Below, in pieces: positions 53,311-62,029 of a stretch of 64,000 nucleotides of DNA. Location: contig NZ_JBOFIN010000140.1 of NCBI RefSeq assembly GCF_051650185.1, positions 1 through 64,000 of the forward strand, in the 5' to 3' direction. This stretch comes from Scandinavium sp051650185 (GTDB taxonomy: Bacteria; Pseudomonadota; Gammaproteobacteria; Enterobacterales; Enterobacteriaceae). The position numbers and the translations under genes are program-made. The notes under the pieces are model-generated. The model saw only the letters and a program-made list of their open reading frames with translations. It searched no databases and was not told the origin of the DNA. Within the stretch, counting starts at the first letter, position 1. Every line of letters begins with the position of its first letter.

Positions 53311-54327
53311 ATGGCGACAATTAAGGATGTGGCCCGGTTGGCTGGTGTTTCAGTCGCCACCGTTTCCCGAGTGATTAACGACTCCCCAAAAGCCAGCGAT
53401 GCCTCACGCCAGGCGGTGTTTGCCGCCATGGAGACATTAAGCTATCACCCTAACGCCAACGCCCGTGCGCTGGCTCAGCAGTCGACCGAAACCGTCGGCC
53501 TGGTGGTCGGCGATGTTTCCGATCCGTTTTTTGGTGCCATGGTCAAAGCCGTGGAGCAAGTGGCCTATCACACAGGCAATTTTTTGCTGATTGGTAATGG
53601 CTACCACAATGAGAAAAAAGAGCGTCAGGCCATCGAGCAATTGATTCGCCACCGGTGTGCTGCGCTGGTTGTGCACGCCAAAGTGCTGCCGGATGAAGAG
53701 CTTGCCGGGCTGATGAAACAAATTCCGGGCATGGTACTCATCAACCGCATTCTGCCAGGTTACGAAAAGCGCTGCGTGGCGCTGGATGACCGCTACGGTG
53801 CGTGGCTTGCGACTCGCCATCTGATCCAGCAGGGCCACACGAAAATTGGCTATCTCTGCTCCAATCACGCCATTTCGGATGCGGAAGACCGCTTACAGGG
53901 CTATTACGATGCTTTAAAAGAGAGCGGCCTGCCTTGTAACGAAAGACTGGTGACCTTCGGCGAACCGGACGAGAGCGGTGGCGAACAAGCGATGACGGAG
54001 TTGCTTGGGCGCGGCAGAAATTTTACTGCGGTGGCGTGCTACAACGATTCGATGGCAGCCGGCGCGATGGGGGTGCTGAACGACAACGGCATTGACGTGC
54101 CGGGCGAGATTTCACTGATTGGCTTCGACGATGTCCTGATTTCACGCTACGTGCGCCCGCGTCTGACCACCGTTCGCTATCCGATTGTCACCATGGCGAC
54201 ACAGGCTGCGGAGCTGGCGTTAGCGCTGGCAGAAAAGCGCCCTTTGCCGGAAATCACGCACCTGTTTAGTCCTACTCTGGTGCGTCGCCATTCGGTGATT
54301 GCCCTGGCAGAAACTCAGAGTTCATAG
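53311..54327 (+). CDS. galR: galactose repressor GalR
   Basis: GalR represses gal and related promoters in the absence of galactose. The 338-residue LacI-family protein starts MATIKDVARLAGVSVATVSR with the DNA-recognition helix, followed by the hinge (ANARALAQQ) and the sugar-binding core (about 60-335) with ESGGEQAMTELL and GEISLIGFDDVLIS. It is five residues shorter than E. coli GalR at the C-terminus. The 3' end overlaps the convergent acetyltransferase by 13 bases. The 254-bp gap from omrB holds the promoters of both. Confidence 0.94.
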   Translation: MATIKDVARLAGVSVATVSRVINDSPKASDASRQAVFAAMETLSYHPNANARALAQQSTETVGLVVGDVSDPFFGAMVKAVEQVAYHTGNFLLIGNGYHNEKKERQAIEQLIRHRCAALVVHAKVLPDEELAGLMKQIPGMVLINRILPGYEKRCVALDDRYGAWLATRHLIQQGHTKIGYLCSNHAISDAEDRLQGYYDALKESGLPCNERLVTFGEPDESGGEQAMTELLGRGRNFTAVACYNDSMAAGAMGVLNDNGIDVPGEISLIGFDDVLISRYVRPRLTTVRYPIVTMATQAAELALALAEKRPLPEITHLFSPTLVRRHSVIALAETQSS

Positions 54328-54767
54328 CGGTACAGATGCACGGTGGTGGCTGGGTATTCAATGCCATCGCCGATGTATTGCCAGCCAAAACGCTCATAAA
54401 AATCGCGGCAGGCCGAATAGAGGTGAAGCTGTGAGTAGCGCTTTTCACGCGCATACTGAATCACATGCTCCTGCAACTGCCCTGCCAGCCCTTGCCCACG
54501 CACAGATTCGTCGACGTACAAGGCCGCCATCCACGGGAAAAGATCCTGACGACTGATAAGATCACAGCGCCATAAGCCAACGGTTGCCAGCAAGGCGTCA
54601 CCTTCTGTCATCACGAAGGTCAGCGGCAAGGCATCCGGTTTCTGGCTGTGCTCAATAATGCTGGCGAAAAACTCACGCGGCATTGCCACACCGCCAAAGG
54701 CTTGCCATAGCCAGTCCGTAACCTGTCGCGCATGCTGCGGCACGGCATAAAGAGGCTGGATCTTCAC
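54315..54767 (-). CDS. GNAT family N-acetyltransferase
   Basis: A 150-residue GNAT protein, cytoplasmic, substrate unknown. The acetyl-CoA loop is AALYVDESVRGQGLAGQLQEHV (about 84-105; Arg-Gly-Gln-Gly-Leu-Ala). The start is GTG and overlaps the TGA of the upstream GntR gene by four bases, so it is translated with that regulator. It could modify a sugar, an antibiotic or a protein. The neighbouring glycosidase and PTS suggest but do not show a sugar link. Confidence 0.85.
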   Translation of the reverse strand: MKIQPLYAVPQHARQVTDWLWQAFGGVAMPREFFASIIEHSQKPDALPLTFVMTEGDALLATVGLWRCDLISRQDLFPWMAALYVDESVRGQGLAGQLQEHVIQYAREKRYSQLHLYSACRDFYERFGWQYIGDGIEYPATTVHLYRYEL

Positions 54768-55537
54768 ATCAGCTTCCCCTGAAAAATGGGCACCGACTCA
54801 AACAGATAGCCGTCGAAATCAGGCGCGTCCTCATCGGACAGCTCCAGCAGGCTGTTTTTTACGTTTTCGAGATGCTGCCACATCGCCTGCCACGCGCCCA
54901 TCACATCGCGACGACGCAGCGCGGCCAGAATGGTTTGCCTGTCGCCCAGCCATTTCAGGCGATACGCCCGGCTGGCGATGTGCACGTTAAACTGTTGCCA
55001 CAGCGGGCTGCTGTCCATTTGCAGCCAGATGTTCTCCACCGTGGTCAGCAGCATCTGGTTTTGCGACGCCCCCGCCAGCACCAGGTGGAACATTTTATTG
55101 TTGTCCTGGGTGGTGTCGTTGGCCGCGATGGCGCGCTGCTCCTGCTCGATGATGCGACGAAGGTTGTCGATATCCGCACGGGTCGCCATTTTTGCGGCAA
55201 ACGCCGCAATGTTGCTTTCCAGCAGCTGGCGGGCTTGCAGGATTTCAAACGGCCCGACGTCGCTGTGCAGCATCCGCTCTTCTTCACTGTCGTTTTCCTG
55301 CGGAATGCGCATGACATAAACACCCGATCCCTGACGAATATCGACCGTACCCTGCAACTCCAGCATCAGCAGCGCTTCACGTACGATAGTGCGGCTGACG
55401 CCGTACTTTTCGGCAATATTGCGCTCCGGCGGCAGCCGGGAGCCCACCGGGTAAAGGCCCTGCATAATCTGCGCGCGTAAGTCTTCCCCAATTTCCTGGT
55501 AAGGTTTCTTTTCCGGCGGAACAACGGCCTTTTCCAC
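54764..55537 (-). CDS. GntR/FadR-subfamily transcriptional regulator
   Basis: A 257-residue regulator with an N-terminal winged helix (about 12-75; VGSRLPPERNIAEKYGVSRTIVREALLML) and a C-terminal FCD effector domain (about 97-232) ending MWQHLENVKNSLLEL and a DGYLFESVPIF tail. It resembles UxuR/ExuR, the hexuronate regulators, more than FadR itself. The binding ligand is unknown. It is coupled to the downstream acetyltransferase and lies 102 bp from the glycosidase gene, with its own promoter-like region and a CAGACCG-N10-CGGTCTG inverted repeat. Confidence 0.88.
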   Translation of the reverse strand: MEKAVVPPEKKPYQEIGEDLRAQIMQGLYPVGSRLPPERNIAEKYGVSRTIVREALLMLELQGTVDIRQGSGVYVMRIPQENDSEEERMLHSDVGPFEILQARQLLESNIAAFAAKMATRADIDNLRRIIEQEQRAIAANDTTQDNNKMFHLVLAGASQNQMLLTTVENIWLQMDSSPLWQQFNVHIASRAYRLKWLGDRQTILAALRRRDVMGAWQAMWQHLENVKNSLLELSDEDAPDFDGYLFESVPIFQGKLM

Positions 55538-55570
55538 AATATCACCTGTGTCTGCTTGCGGGTGGATGCA

Positions 55571-55594
55571 CAGACCGCCGCTCCTGACGGTCTG
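55571..55594. promoter_or_regulatory. inverted repeat upstream of the GntR gene
   Basis: CAGACCG (55571-55577) and CGGTCTG (55588-55594) are perfect arms ten bp apart, 34-57 bp before the GntR ATG, just downstream of a TACTAT/TATAG box on the minus strand. It may be an autoregulatory operator. Confidence 0.45.
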
Positions 55595-55639
55595 ACCGGC
55601 GGCTATAGTAGCAAAATTCCCCTCAGTGCAGGAATGCTG

Positions 55640-57067
55640 CTATTTCAGCTCGTCATCAACGTTCAGCGTTAACTGGCGGCTTTCGCGCAGCTGGCGGAAC
55701 CAGTGGGCCGATTTTTTGGCTTTACGCGCACGTTGGTTTTGCAGATCGATTTCGATAAGCCCGTAGCGATTCTTGAACGCATTCATCGGCGACACGTTGT
55801 CGGTGAACGCCCACAACATGTAGCCATGACAGTTCGCGCCATCCTGCTTTGCGCGCAGGGTTTGCCACAGGTGCTCGCTGACAAACGCGATTCGATAATC
55901 ATCTTCGATGATGCCGTCCCGGTTGCGGAACTGCCCTTCGTTCTCAATCCCCATCCCGCTTTCCGCGACGAACCACGCAATGTTGCGATACTCGTTTTTA
56001 ATGCGCATCGCCATGTCATACACAATCTGCGGGTAAATTTCCCAGCCACGCGATTTGTTCATCCGGCGACCCGGCAGCTCAAACGGCTCATAATAATAAG
56101 CGGGATGGAAAGGCGTTTCCGGGTGCCAGGCGCGAGACGGCGCTTTGACCCGATGCGGGTAATAAAGGTTGATACCGAGTTCATCGACGGTATTTGCGCG
56201 GATCTCCGCCAGTTCTTCTGCGCTGTAATCCCACTCAACGTTGTGCTTCTTCAGCAGAGAAAACAGTTCCTGCGGGTACTCTCCGTGAACAAACGGATCG
56301 AGGAAAACCCGGTTGTAAAAGAGATCGTAACGTTCAGCGGCAAGTACATCGTGCGGCGCGCTCGAGCGCGGATAGGTGACTTCCGGGTTCAGAATGCAGC
56401 CCACGCTGCCGCGATAGCCCTTCTCCCGGAAGAGCTTCACTGCGCGCGCCGTGGCCAGCACTTTATGGTGATTCCACTGCATCCATTTGCCGGTGTTCTG
56501 CTCATAGGGCCAGCGTAACGCATCCAGATACACCCGGGTTTGCACCACAATCGGCTCGTTGAAAGTAAACCAGCGTGTGACCTTAGCGTGATAGCGTTCG
56601 AAGACTTTTTCGGCATAACGGACGTACAGATCCACTACCTTTTTCGACGCCCAGCCACCATAGTTTTCCAGCAGATATCCCGGCAGCTCGTAATGCTCAA
56701 GGCAGATCATCGGTTCGATGCCGTGAGCCAACATTTCATCAAACAGCGCGTCGTAGTAAGCGGCGTACTCCTCATCAACCGTCACGTTTTCATAGTCGGT
56801 CAGAAAGCGTGACCAGTTGATCGAGGTGCGATAGTGCGTCAGCCCTGCCTGCTTCATCAGGGCAACATCCTCGCGAAAGCGGTTGATAAAATCAGTCGCT
56901 ACTGCCGGGCCATAGCCGTCGTGCCAGACGTGTCGATCGTTTTTGTACCAGAGATCGGGCCAGGAGTCCTGCCCCTCTTTTTTGCCGCTCCAGCCTTCCG
57001 TTTGCCAGGCTGAAGCCGCGGCGCCCAGAATAAAATCTTCAGGTATAGCAATGGTTTTCTGGCTCAT
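55640..57067 (-). CDS. family 1 glycoside hydrolase, 6-phospho-beta-glycosidase
   Basis: A 475-residue (beta/alpha)8 enzyme. The acid/base is Glu171 (WFTFNEPIV) and the nucleophile Glu369 (FVAESGMG, where most family members have TENG). The C-terminal loop Ser426-...-Lys432-..-Tyr435 (VSPMNAFKNRYGLIEID) is the 6-phosphate site of phospho-beta-glucosidases and phospho-beta-galactosidases, and its form is closest to the latter. It begins seven bases after the EIIC stop, so the pair should import and cleave one phosphorylated beta-glycoside. The exact sugar is not determined. Confidence 0.9.
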   Translation of the reverse strand: MSQKTIAIPEDFILGAAASAWQTEGWSGKKEGQDSWPDLWYKNDRHVWHDGYGPAVATDFINRFREDVALMKQAGLTHYRTSINWSRFLTDYENVTVDEEYAAYYDALFDEMLAHGIEPMICLEHYELPGYLLENYGGWASKKVVDLYVRYAEKVFERYHAKVTRWFTFNEPIVVQTRVYLDALRWPYEQNTGKWMQWNHHKVLATARAVKLFREKGYRGSVGCILNPEVTYPRSSAPHDVLAAERYDLFYNRVFLDPFVHGEYPQELFSLLKKHNVEWDYSAEELAEIRANTVDELGINLYYPHRVKAPSRAWHPETPFHPAYYYEPFELPGRRMNKSRGWEIYPQIVYDMAMRIKNEYRNIAWFVAESGMGIENEGQFRNRDGIIEDDYRIAFVSEHLWQTLRAKQDGANCHGYMLWAFTDNVSPMNAFKNRYGLIEIDLQNQRARKAKKSAHWFRQLRESRQLTLNVDDELK

Positions 57068-57074
57068 AGCGTCC

Positions 57075-58409
57075 TCATGCGTTGTCCATGGCCTGCTGCT
57101 GCGCCAGCAGCTGTGCCTGCTCTGCGCGACGAGAAGCGATTTTCACGAACGGCAGGTAGATAACCACTGCCGTCACGATACAAAACAGCTGGGTGATCAC
57201 CGCCCCCATCGAGCCTGCGGTGGAAAGCCAGGCGTTGATCAGCGGTGGCGTGGTCCATGGCACCATCACCACAGCTTTGCCCGCAAAGCCGGTTGCAGTG
57301 GCAAAATAGCCAATCGAGCCCGTGACCAGCGGCGTGATGATAAAGGGGATGGCGAGGATCGGGTTGAGCATAATCGGCATGCCGAAAATGACGGGCTCGT
57401 TGATATTGAACAGCCCAGGCCCAATCGACAGTTTGGCTATCTCTTTCATCTCTTTGCGTTTAGTCGCAATCATCACCGCAATCAGCAAGCCAATCGTCAG
57501 GCCGGAACCGCCGATGCTCATATAAACATCCCAGAACGGCATGGTGATGATGTTCGGTACTTCTTTGCCCTGCTCGAACGCACTCATGTTGACGGTGATC
57601 GCCCCCAGCAGTAGCGGCTCGCGGATCGGCTTGATCATCTGGTTGCCGTGAATACCGATCACCCAGAATAACTGAGCAACAAACATCAGCAGCAGAATGC
57701 CCGGCAGGCTTTGAACCACGCGCTCCAGCGGCTGCTGCACCACCTGATAAACTGCATCGTAGAGATACATGCCGGTCAGCTGATGGAACACAAAACCAAA
57801 GGTCGCAATCACGGTGGTAGTGATGATCGCCGGGATCAGCGCCGAAAAAGAAGCCGACACGTTAGGTGGCACGGTGTCGGGCATTTTGATTTTCAGGCCC
57901 GGGCGCCCTTCCAGCCAGCAGTAGACTTCGACGGACAAAATCGCGATGAACATGCCGAGGAACAGGCTGCGGGTGTCGGAGAACTGGCGCAGCAGCACGT
58001 CTTTCACCTCATGCATCTGCCCGTCAACCATCATCTGCACGGTGGTCGGCGTAACGCAAATAAAGCAGATCACCGCCAGCAGGCCGGGGAACAGCGTCTT
58101 GATGCCATTGATTCTCCCCAGCTCAATGCCAATTAAAAACACCGCGCCGATGTTGAGAAAGTTAAGCGTGGCGTAGTTAATCGCGCTGGTGATCGGTTTG
58201 AGCGTTGCCAGGAACGACAGCGACTGGAAGCTGGCAAGACCGTTTTTCGGATCCAGCACCATGTTGGAAATCAGAACGGAGAACGCGCCGACGATAATCA
58301 CCGGCATGAGGGTAATAAAGGAGGATTTGATCGCCATGATATAGCGGTAGCTATTGAATTTCGTGGCGAAACTTCCCAAAGAATCGATAAGCTTTTCCTG
58401 AAATGCCAT
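57075..58409 (-). CDS. PTS EIIC component, lactose/cellobiose family
   Basis: A 444-residue membrane permease of the ChbC/CelB/LacE type. I start at MAFQEKLIDSLGSFA, preceded by GAGGTATC; a TTG five codons earlier overlaps that site. About ten hydrophobic segments are seen, and the family's LFNINEPVIFGMPIMLNP sugar-binding stretch and VIGIHGNQMI are present. No EIIA or EIIB domain is fused or encoded next to it, so it must use phosphate carriers from another PTS such as Chb. It heads the leftward operon with the GH1 gene. Confidence 0.92.
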   Translation of the reverse strand: MAFQEKLIDSLGSFATKFNSYRYIMAIKSSFITLMPVIIVGAFSVLISNMVLDPKNGLASFQSLSFLATLKPITSAINYATLNFLNIGAVFLIGIELGRINGIKTLFPGLLAVICFICVTPTTVQMMVDGQMHEVKDVLLRQFSDTRSLFLGMFIAILSVEVYCWLEGRPGLKIKMPDTVPPNVSASFSALIPAIITTTVIATFGFVFHQLTGMYLYDAVYQVVQQPLERVVQSLPGILLLMFVAQLFWVIGIHGNQMIKPIREPLLLGAITVNMSAFEQGKEVPNIITMPFWDVYMSIGGSGLTIGLLIAVMIATKRKEMKEIAKLSIGPGLFNINEPVIFGMPIMLNPILAIPFIITPLVTGSIGYFATATGFAGKAVVMVPWTTPPLINAWLSTAGSMGAVITQLFCIVTAVVIYLPFVKIASRRAEQAQLLAQQQAMDNA

Positions 58410-58464
58410 AGGGTGATACCTCAAATGTGGGCTTTTATCAAAATGGGTTTACAGCCTTAAACCA

Positions 58465-58571
58465 TTTGGCATACCAAAAATAACGATGTGTCAGACAAAC
58501 TTCTGTGACTTCGTTCTCAATGCCAACATTGGCATTCCAGATAAGCCATACCAAACCACATTGGCATACCA
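58465..58571. promoter_or_regulatory. phased TTGGCAT operators in the EIIC/LacI gap
   Basis: TTGGCAT begins at 58466, 58529 and 58561, i.e. 63 and 32 bp apart (six and three helical turns). Copy 1 is within the near-palindrome TTTGGCATACCAAA (58465-58478). Copy 2 is the right arm of AATGCCAA-CA-TTGGCATT (58519-58536), with perfect 8-bp arms. A fourth, reduced copy, GCCATACCAAA, lies at 58545-58555. These are plausible sites for the divergent LacI-type protein. Confidence 0.7.
58504..58519. promoter_or_regulatory. CRP-like site in the EIIC/LacI gap
   Basis: TGTGA-CTTCGT-TCTCA matches the CRP pattern TGTGA-N6-TCACA at nine of ten positions. It abuts the second operator, as expected for a catabolite-controlled sugar operon. 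Confidence 0.5.
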
Positions 58572-58707
58572 CGTAGTTTTTATAGGGCTATTTCAGCAAA
58601 ACGTAGCTAAAAGCGTGATCGCGATAGTTATTTGTAACGAACGGAGAGGATATGCCCCTGATTGTCTGTGATAAACTGCGGCAATCATGTGGCATCAGGA
58701 ATGAACA

Positions 58708-59742
58708 ATGGCAACAATGCTGGATGTCTCACTACGCGCTGGCGTGTCGAAAGCGACCGTCTCCCGCGTATTGAACGGCACAGGTCAGGTAAAAGAGAGC
58801 ACCCGTAAGCAGGTGTATAAAGCCATGGAAGAGCTGGGCTATCGCCCTAACTTTTTGGCGCGCTCACTGGCCAATCGAACAAGCAACAGCATTGGGCTGG
58901 TGGTCTCCACCTTCGACGGCTTCTACTTTGGCCGCCTGTTGCAGCAAGCTTCCCGCCAGACAGAGACCCACGGTAAACAGCTGATTGTCACCGACGGCCA
59001 CGACACGCCTGAACGCGAAGAGCAAGCGGTGCAAATGCTGGCCGACAGGCAGTGCGATGCCATTGTGCTCTATACGCGCTTTATGAGCGAAAAGGCGATC
59101 ATGAAGCTGATTAACTCGATAGCGATGCCCGTGGTGGTAATCAACCGGGACGTCAGCCAGATGCGCGATCGCTGCGTGTTCTTCGAACAACAGGATGCCG
59201 CCTTTCAGGCCGTCGATTACCTGATCTCGCAAGGCCATCGGGATATCGCCTGTATCACCGTGCCCATCCACACGCCGACCGGCAAAGCGCGCTTACAGGG
59301 TTATCGTAACGCTCTGGAAAAACACGGGATCGCGTGGGATCCCAATAAAGTGAAGTACGGGGATTCCGGCATGACGCGCGGCTATGAACTGTGCCAGCAG
59401 CTGTTGGATGAAAAAGTCCGCTTCAGCGCACTGTTTGCCTGTAATGATGATATGGCGTTAGGGGCGTCGAAGGCGCTGCATCAGGCGGGGCTGAAAATCC
59501 CTCAGGATATTTCGCTGTTTGGCTTTGATGATGCCCCAAGTGCGAAATGGCTCGAACCGGGGCTTTCAACCGTCTATCTGCCTATCGACAACATGATAAC
59601 CACCGCTATCGATCAGGCGATCAAACTGGCCAACAGCCAGCCGATTGAAACGCTGCCGCCGTTTACCGGCAAGCTGGTTCTGCGCGAATCGGTGACCACT
59701 GGCCCTTATTATCAGAACGCTTCCAGCGCCAGCAACTCCTGA
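58708..59742 (+). CDS. LacI family regulator, AscG-like
   Basis: A 344-residue repressor with a LacI helix-turn-helix at the start (MATMLDVSLRAGVSKATVSR) and a periplasmic-binding-protein-like core. The N-terminal region and GLVV, RCDAI and FSALFACNDDMALGA motifs resemble AscG, regulator of aryl-beta-glucoside use. It is divergent from EIIC-GH1 and probably controls them. The last residues (YYQNASSASNS) are encoded by DNA that is also the 3' end of lysA on the other strand (31-bp overlap). Confidence 0.9.
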   Translation: MATMLDVSLRAGVSKATVSRVLNGTGQVKESTRKQVYKAMEELGYRPNFLARSLANRTSNSIGLVVSTFDGFYFGRLLQQASRQTETHGKQLIVTDGHDTPEREEQAVQMLADRQCDAIVLYTRFMSEKAIMKLINSIAMPVVVINRDVSQMRDRCVFFEQQDAAFQAVDYLISQGHRDIACITVPIHTPTGKARLQGYRNALEKHGIAWDPNKVKYGDSGMTRGYELCQQLLDEKVRFSALFACNDDMALGASKALHQAGLKIPQDISLFGFDDAPSAKWLEPGLSTVYLPIDNMITTAIDQAIKLANSQPIETLPPFTGKLVLRESVTTGPYYQNASSASNS

Positions 59743-60974
59743 ATTGTCTGGCGACGGCGAATCAGGCGAGCGCTGCCGTTGTCATACAGAACTTCTGGCA
59801 GAAGCGGGCGGCTGTTGTAGTTGGAAGACATTGACGCGCCGTATGCCCCGGTGTCGTGCAGCACCAGATAATCGCCCGGCACCACCTGCGGCAGTTCGCG
59901 CGGTTCCACTTTGCCACCTTCCTGCTGCGTAAAGACATCGCCAGACTCACACAAAGGCCCCGCAACGACGGTATCCACAAGGGGTGACTGGCTCAGATCT
60001 CGCCCGTCCGCAGCCAGTGCGCTGATATGGTGATAGCTGCCGTACATCGATGGGCGCATCAAATCGTTAAACCCGGCGTCGATCAGCACAAAGTGACGGC
60101 TGCCCATGTTTTTCACACTGCGAACCTGCGCCACCAGCACACCGGACTCCGCCAACAGGAAGCGACCCGGCTCGATTTCCAGCTTCACAGGATGGCCTAA
60201 ATGTTTCGCAATCTGTTCGCGAGCCGCATTCCAGAGGCCAAAGTAGTGACTGGTATCGATAGTTTCTTCCCCGAAGCGGTAAGGAATGGATAAGCCGCCC
60301 CCCGCGGAGATGGCCTCAAGATCCTGACCGAATTCGACAACCTGCCGCACCATCGCGCCGCAAACCTGTTCCAGATGGCCATAGTCCACACCAGAACCGA
60401 TATGCATATGAATGCCGACCAGCTTCAGCTTATAGCGTTGGATCACTTCCAGCGCCTGCGGCAGGTCGCTGTACCAGATGCCGTGTTTGCTGTTTTCACC
60501 GCCAGTATTGGTTTTCTGGCTGTGCCCATGACCGAAACCAGGGTTCACACGCAGCCACACGCGATGCCCCGGTGACACTTCACCAAGCTGAGCCAGCATG
60601 TCCACCGAGCCTGCATTCACCGGGATCTTCAGTTCACTGACGCGAGCGAGTGTCGCTTCGTCAATCATATCGGCGGTGAAGACGATATCGTCCGGATGGG
60701 TAGCCGGGTTGTATCCTGCGGCCAGCGCACGCTCGATTTCACCCAATGAGACTGAATCCACCTTTACGCCCTGCTCGCGCATTAATCGCAGAATATGAAT
60801 GTTGGAGCAGGCTTTTTGCGCAAAGCGAACCACGTCAAACTGGCTCAGTTGAGCAATCTGCTGGCGAATAATGGCCGCATCATACACCCAGACCGGGCAG
60901 CCGAATTCGGCTGGCAGGCGTAACAGGTTTTCCGCGTTGAGGTCAGTGTCAGTGTTGGTCAGTGGGCGTGGCAT
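59712..60974 (-). CDS. lysA: diaminopimelate decarboxylase
   Basis: LysA makes L-lysine from meso-diaminopimelate, the last step of the pathway. I start at MPRPLTNTDTDLN (ATG at 60974, GGAG upstream), giving 420 residues as in E. coli. The PLP lysine is Lys54 (VVRFAQKACSNIHILRL). PLP phosphate and substrate motifs include NPGFGHGHS, IGSGVDYGHLEQV, AGGGLSIPYR and GPLCESGDVF. It is divergent from its activator lysR. Its 3' end overlaps the LacI gene by 31 bases. Confidence 0.97.
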   Translation of the reverse strand: MPRPLTNTDTDLNAENLLRLPAEFGCPVWVYDAAIIRQQIAQLSQFDVVRFAQKACSNIHILRLMREQGVKVDSVSLGEIERALAAGYNPATHPDDIVFTADMIDEATLARVSELKIPVNAGSVDMLAQLGEVSPGHRVWLRVNPGFGHGHSQKTNTGGENSKHGIWYSDLPQALEVIQRYKLKLVGIHMHIGSGVDYGHLEQVCGAMVRQVVEFGQDLEAISAGGGLSIPYRFGEETIDTSHYFGLWNAAREQIAKHLGHPVKLEIEPGRFLLAESGVLVAQVRSVKNMGSRHFVLIDAGFNDLMRPSMYGSYHHISALAADGRDLSQSPLVDTVVAGPLCESGDVFTQQEGGKVEPRELPQVVPGDYLVLHDTGAYGASMSSNYNSRPLLPEVLYDNGSARLIRRRQTIQELLALEAF

Positions 60975-61093
60975 GGTGAACTCCGTAGTTTTCTCTGCCT
61001 TGATTACGCCACAGCGAATACCGAATAAAAAATATCGTTTTTTCCACACTTCATGCAAAATTGATATAGATAACGTCAGGAAAGGACTACGCC

Positions 61094-62029
61094 ATGCCTG
61101 CGGTGAATTTACGCCACATCGAAATTTTCCATGCTGTGATGACCACCGGTAACCTCACCGAAGCGGCAGCCCTGCTGCACACTTCCCAGCCGACGGTCAG
61201 CCGGGAGCTTGCACGGTTTGAGAAAGTGCTGGGGCTAAAGCTGTTTGAGCGCAGTAGAGGGCGGCTGCATCCTACCGTTCAGGGTTTACGGCTGTTTGAA
61301 GAAGTGCAGCGTTCCTGGTACGGGCTGGACCGCATTGTGAGCGCGGCGGAAAGCCTGCGGGAATTTCGCCAGGGCGAACTTTCGGTGGTTTGTCTGCCCG
61401 TCTTTTCGCAATCCTTTTTGCCCGCGCTACTGCAGCCTTTCCTCGCCCGCTATCCTGAGGTGAGTCTGCACATTGTTCCGCAGGAATCGCCGCTGCTGGA
61501 AGAGTGGCTGTCAGCTCAGCGTCACGATCTTGGGCTCACCGAAACGCTGCATACACCGCCTGGCACCGAACGTACGCCACTGCTCAGCATGAATGAAGTC
61601 TGCGTTCTGCCCGCCAGCCATCCGCTTGCTCAGAAAACGGTGCTTACGCCGCAGGATTTCGAAGGGGAAAACTACATCAGCCTGTCGCGTACGGACAGCT
61701 ATCGGCAATTGCTTGATAATCTCTTCAGCGAGCATCAGGTACGGCGAAGAATGGTGGTGGAAACCCACAGCGCGGCGTCCATTTGCGCCATGGTGCGTGC
61801 GGGGGCAGGCATTTCAGTGGTTAACCCGTTTACCGCACTGGAATACGCCGCCACGGGCATTGCTATCCGTCGCTTCAGCATTGATGTGCCGTACAACGTG
61901 AGTTTGATCCAGCCGCTGCACCGGCCGGGATCGGCATTGGTGGATGCCTTTATCGATCATCTGCAAAGTAGTTTGCAGACGATCGTCACGCCACTGGAAC
62001 CGCTGCTTGATCCCCTCAGGAAAGCATAA
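61094..62029 (+). CDS. lysR: transcriptional activator LysR
   Basis: LysR activates lysA when diaminopimelate accumulates and lysine is low, and represses its own gene. The 311 residues match the E. coli protein. The helix-turn-helix is at about 7-65 (RHIEIFHAVMTTGNLTEAAALLHTSQPTVSRELARFE), followed by a periplasmic-binding-protein fold. The 119-bp gap to lysA, AT-rich at 61010-61080, holds its sites. It overlaps ygeA by 14 bases at the 3' end. Confidence 0.97.
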   Translation: MPAVNLRHIEIFHAVMTTGNLTEAAALLHTSQPTVSRELARFEKVLGLKLFERSRGRLHPTVQGLRLFEEVQRSWYGLDRIVSAAESLREFRQGELSVVCLPVFSQSFLPALLQPFLARYPEVSLHIVPQESPLLEEWLSAQRHDLGLTETLHTPPGTERTPLLSMNEVCVLPASHPLAQKTVLTPQDFEGENYISLSRTDSYRQLLDNLFSEHQVRRRMVVETHSAASICAMVRAGAGISVVNPFTALEYAATGIAIRRFSIDVPYNVSLIQPLHRPGSALVDAFIDHLQSSLQTIVTPLEPLLDPLRKA

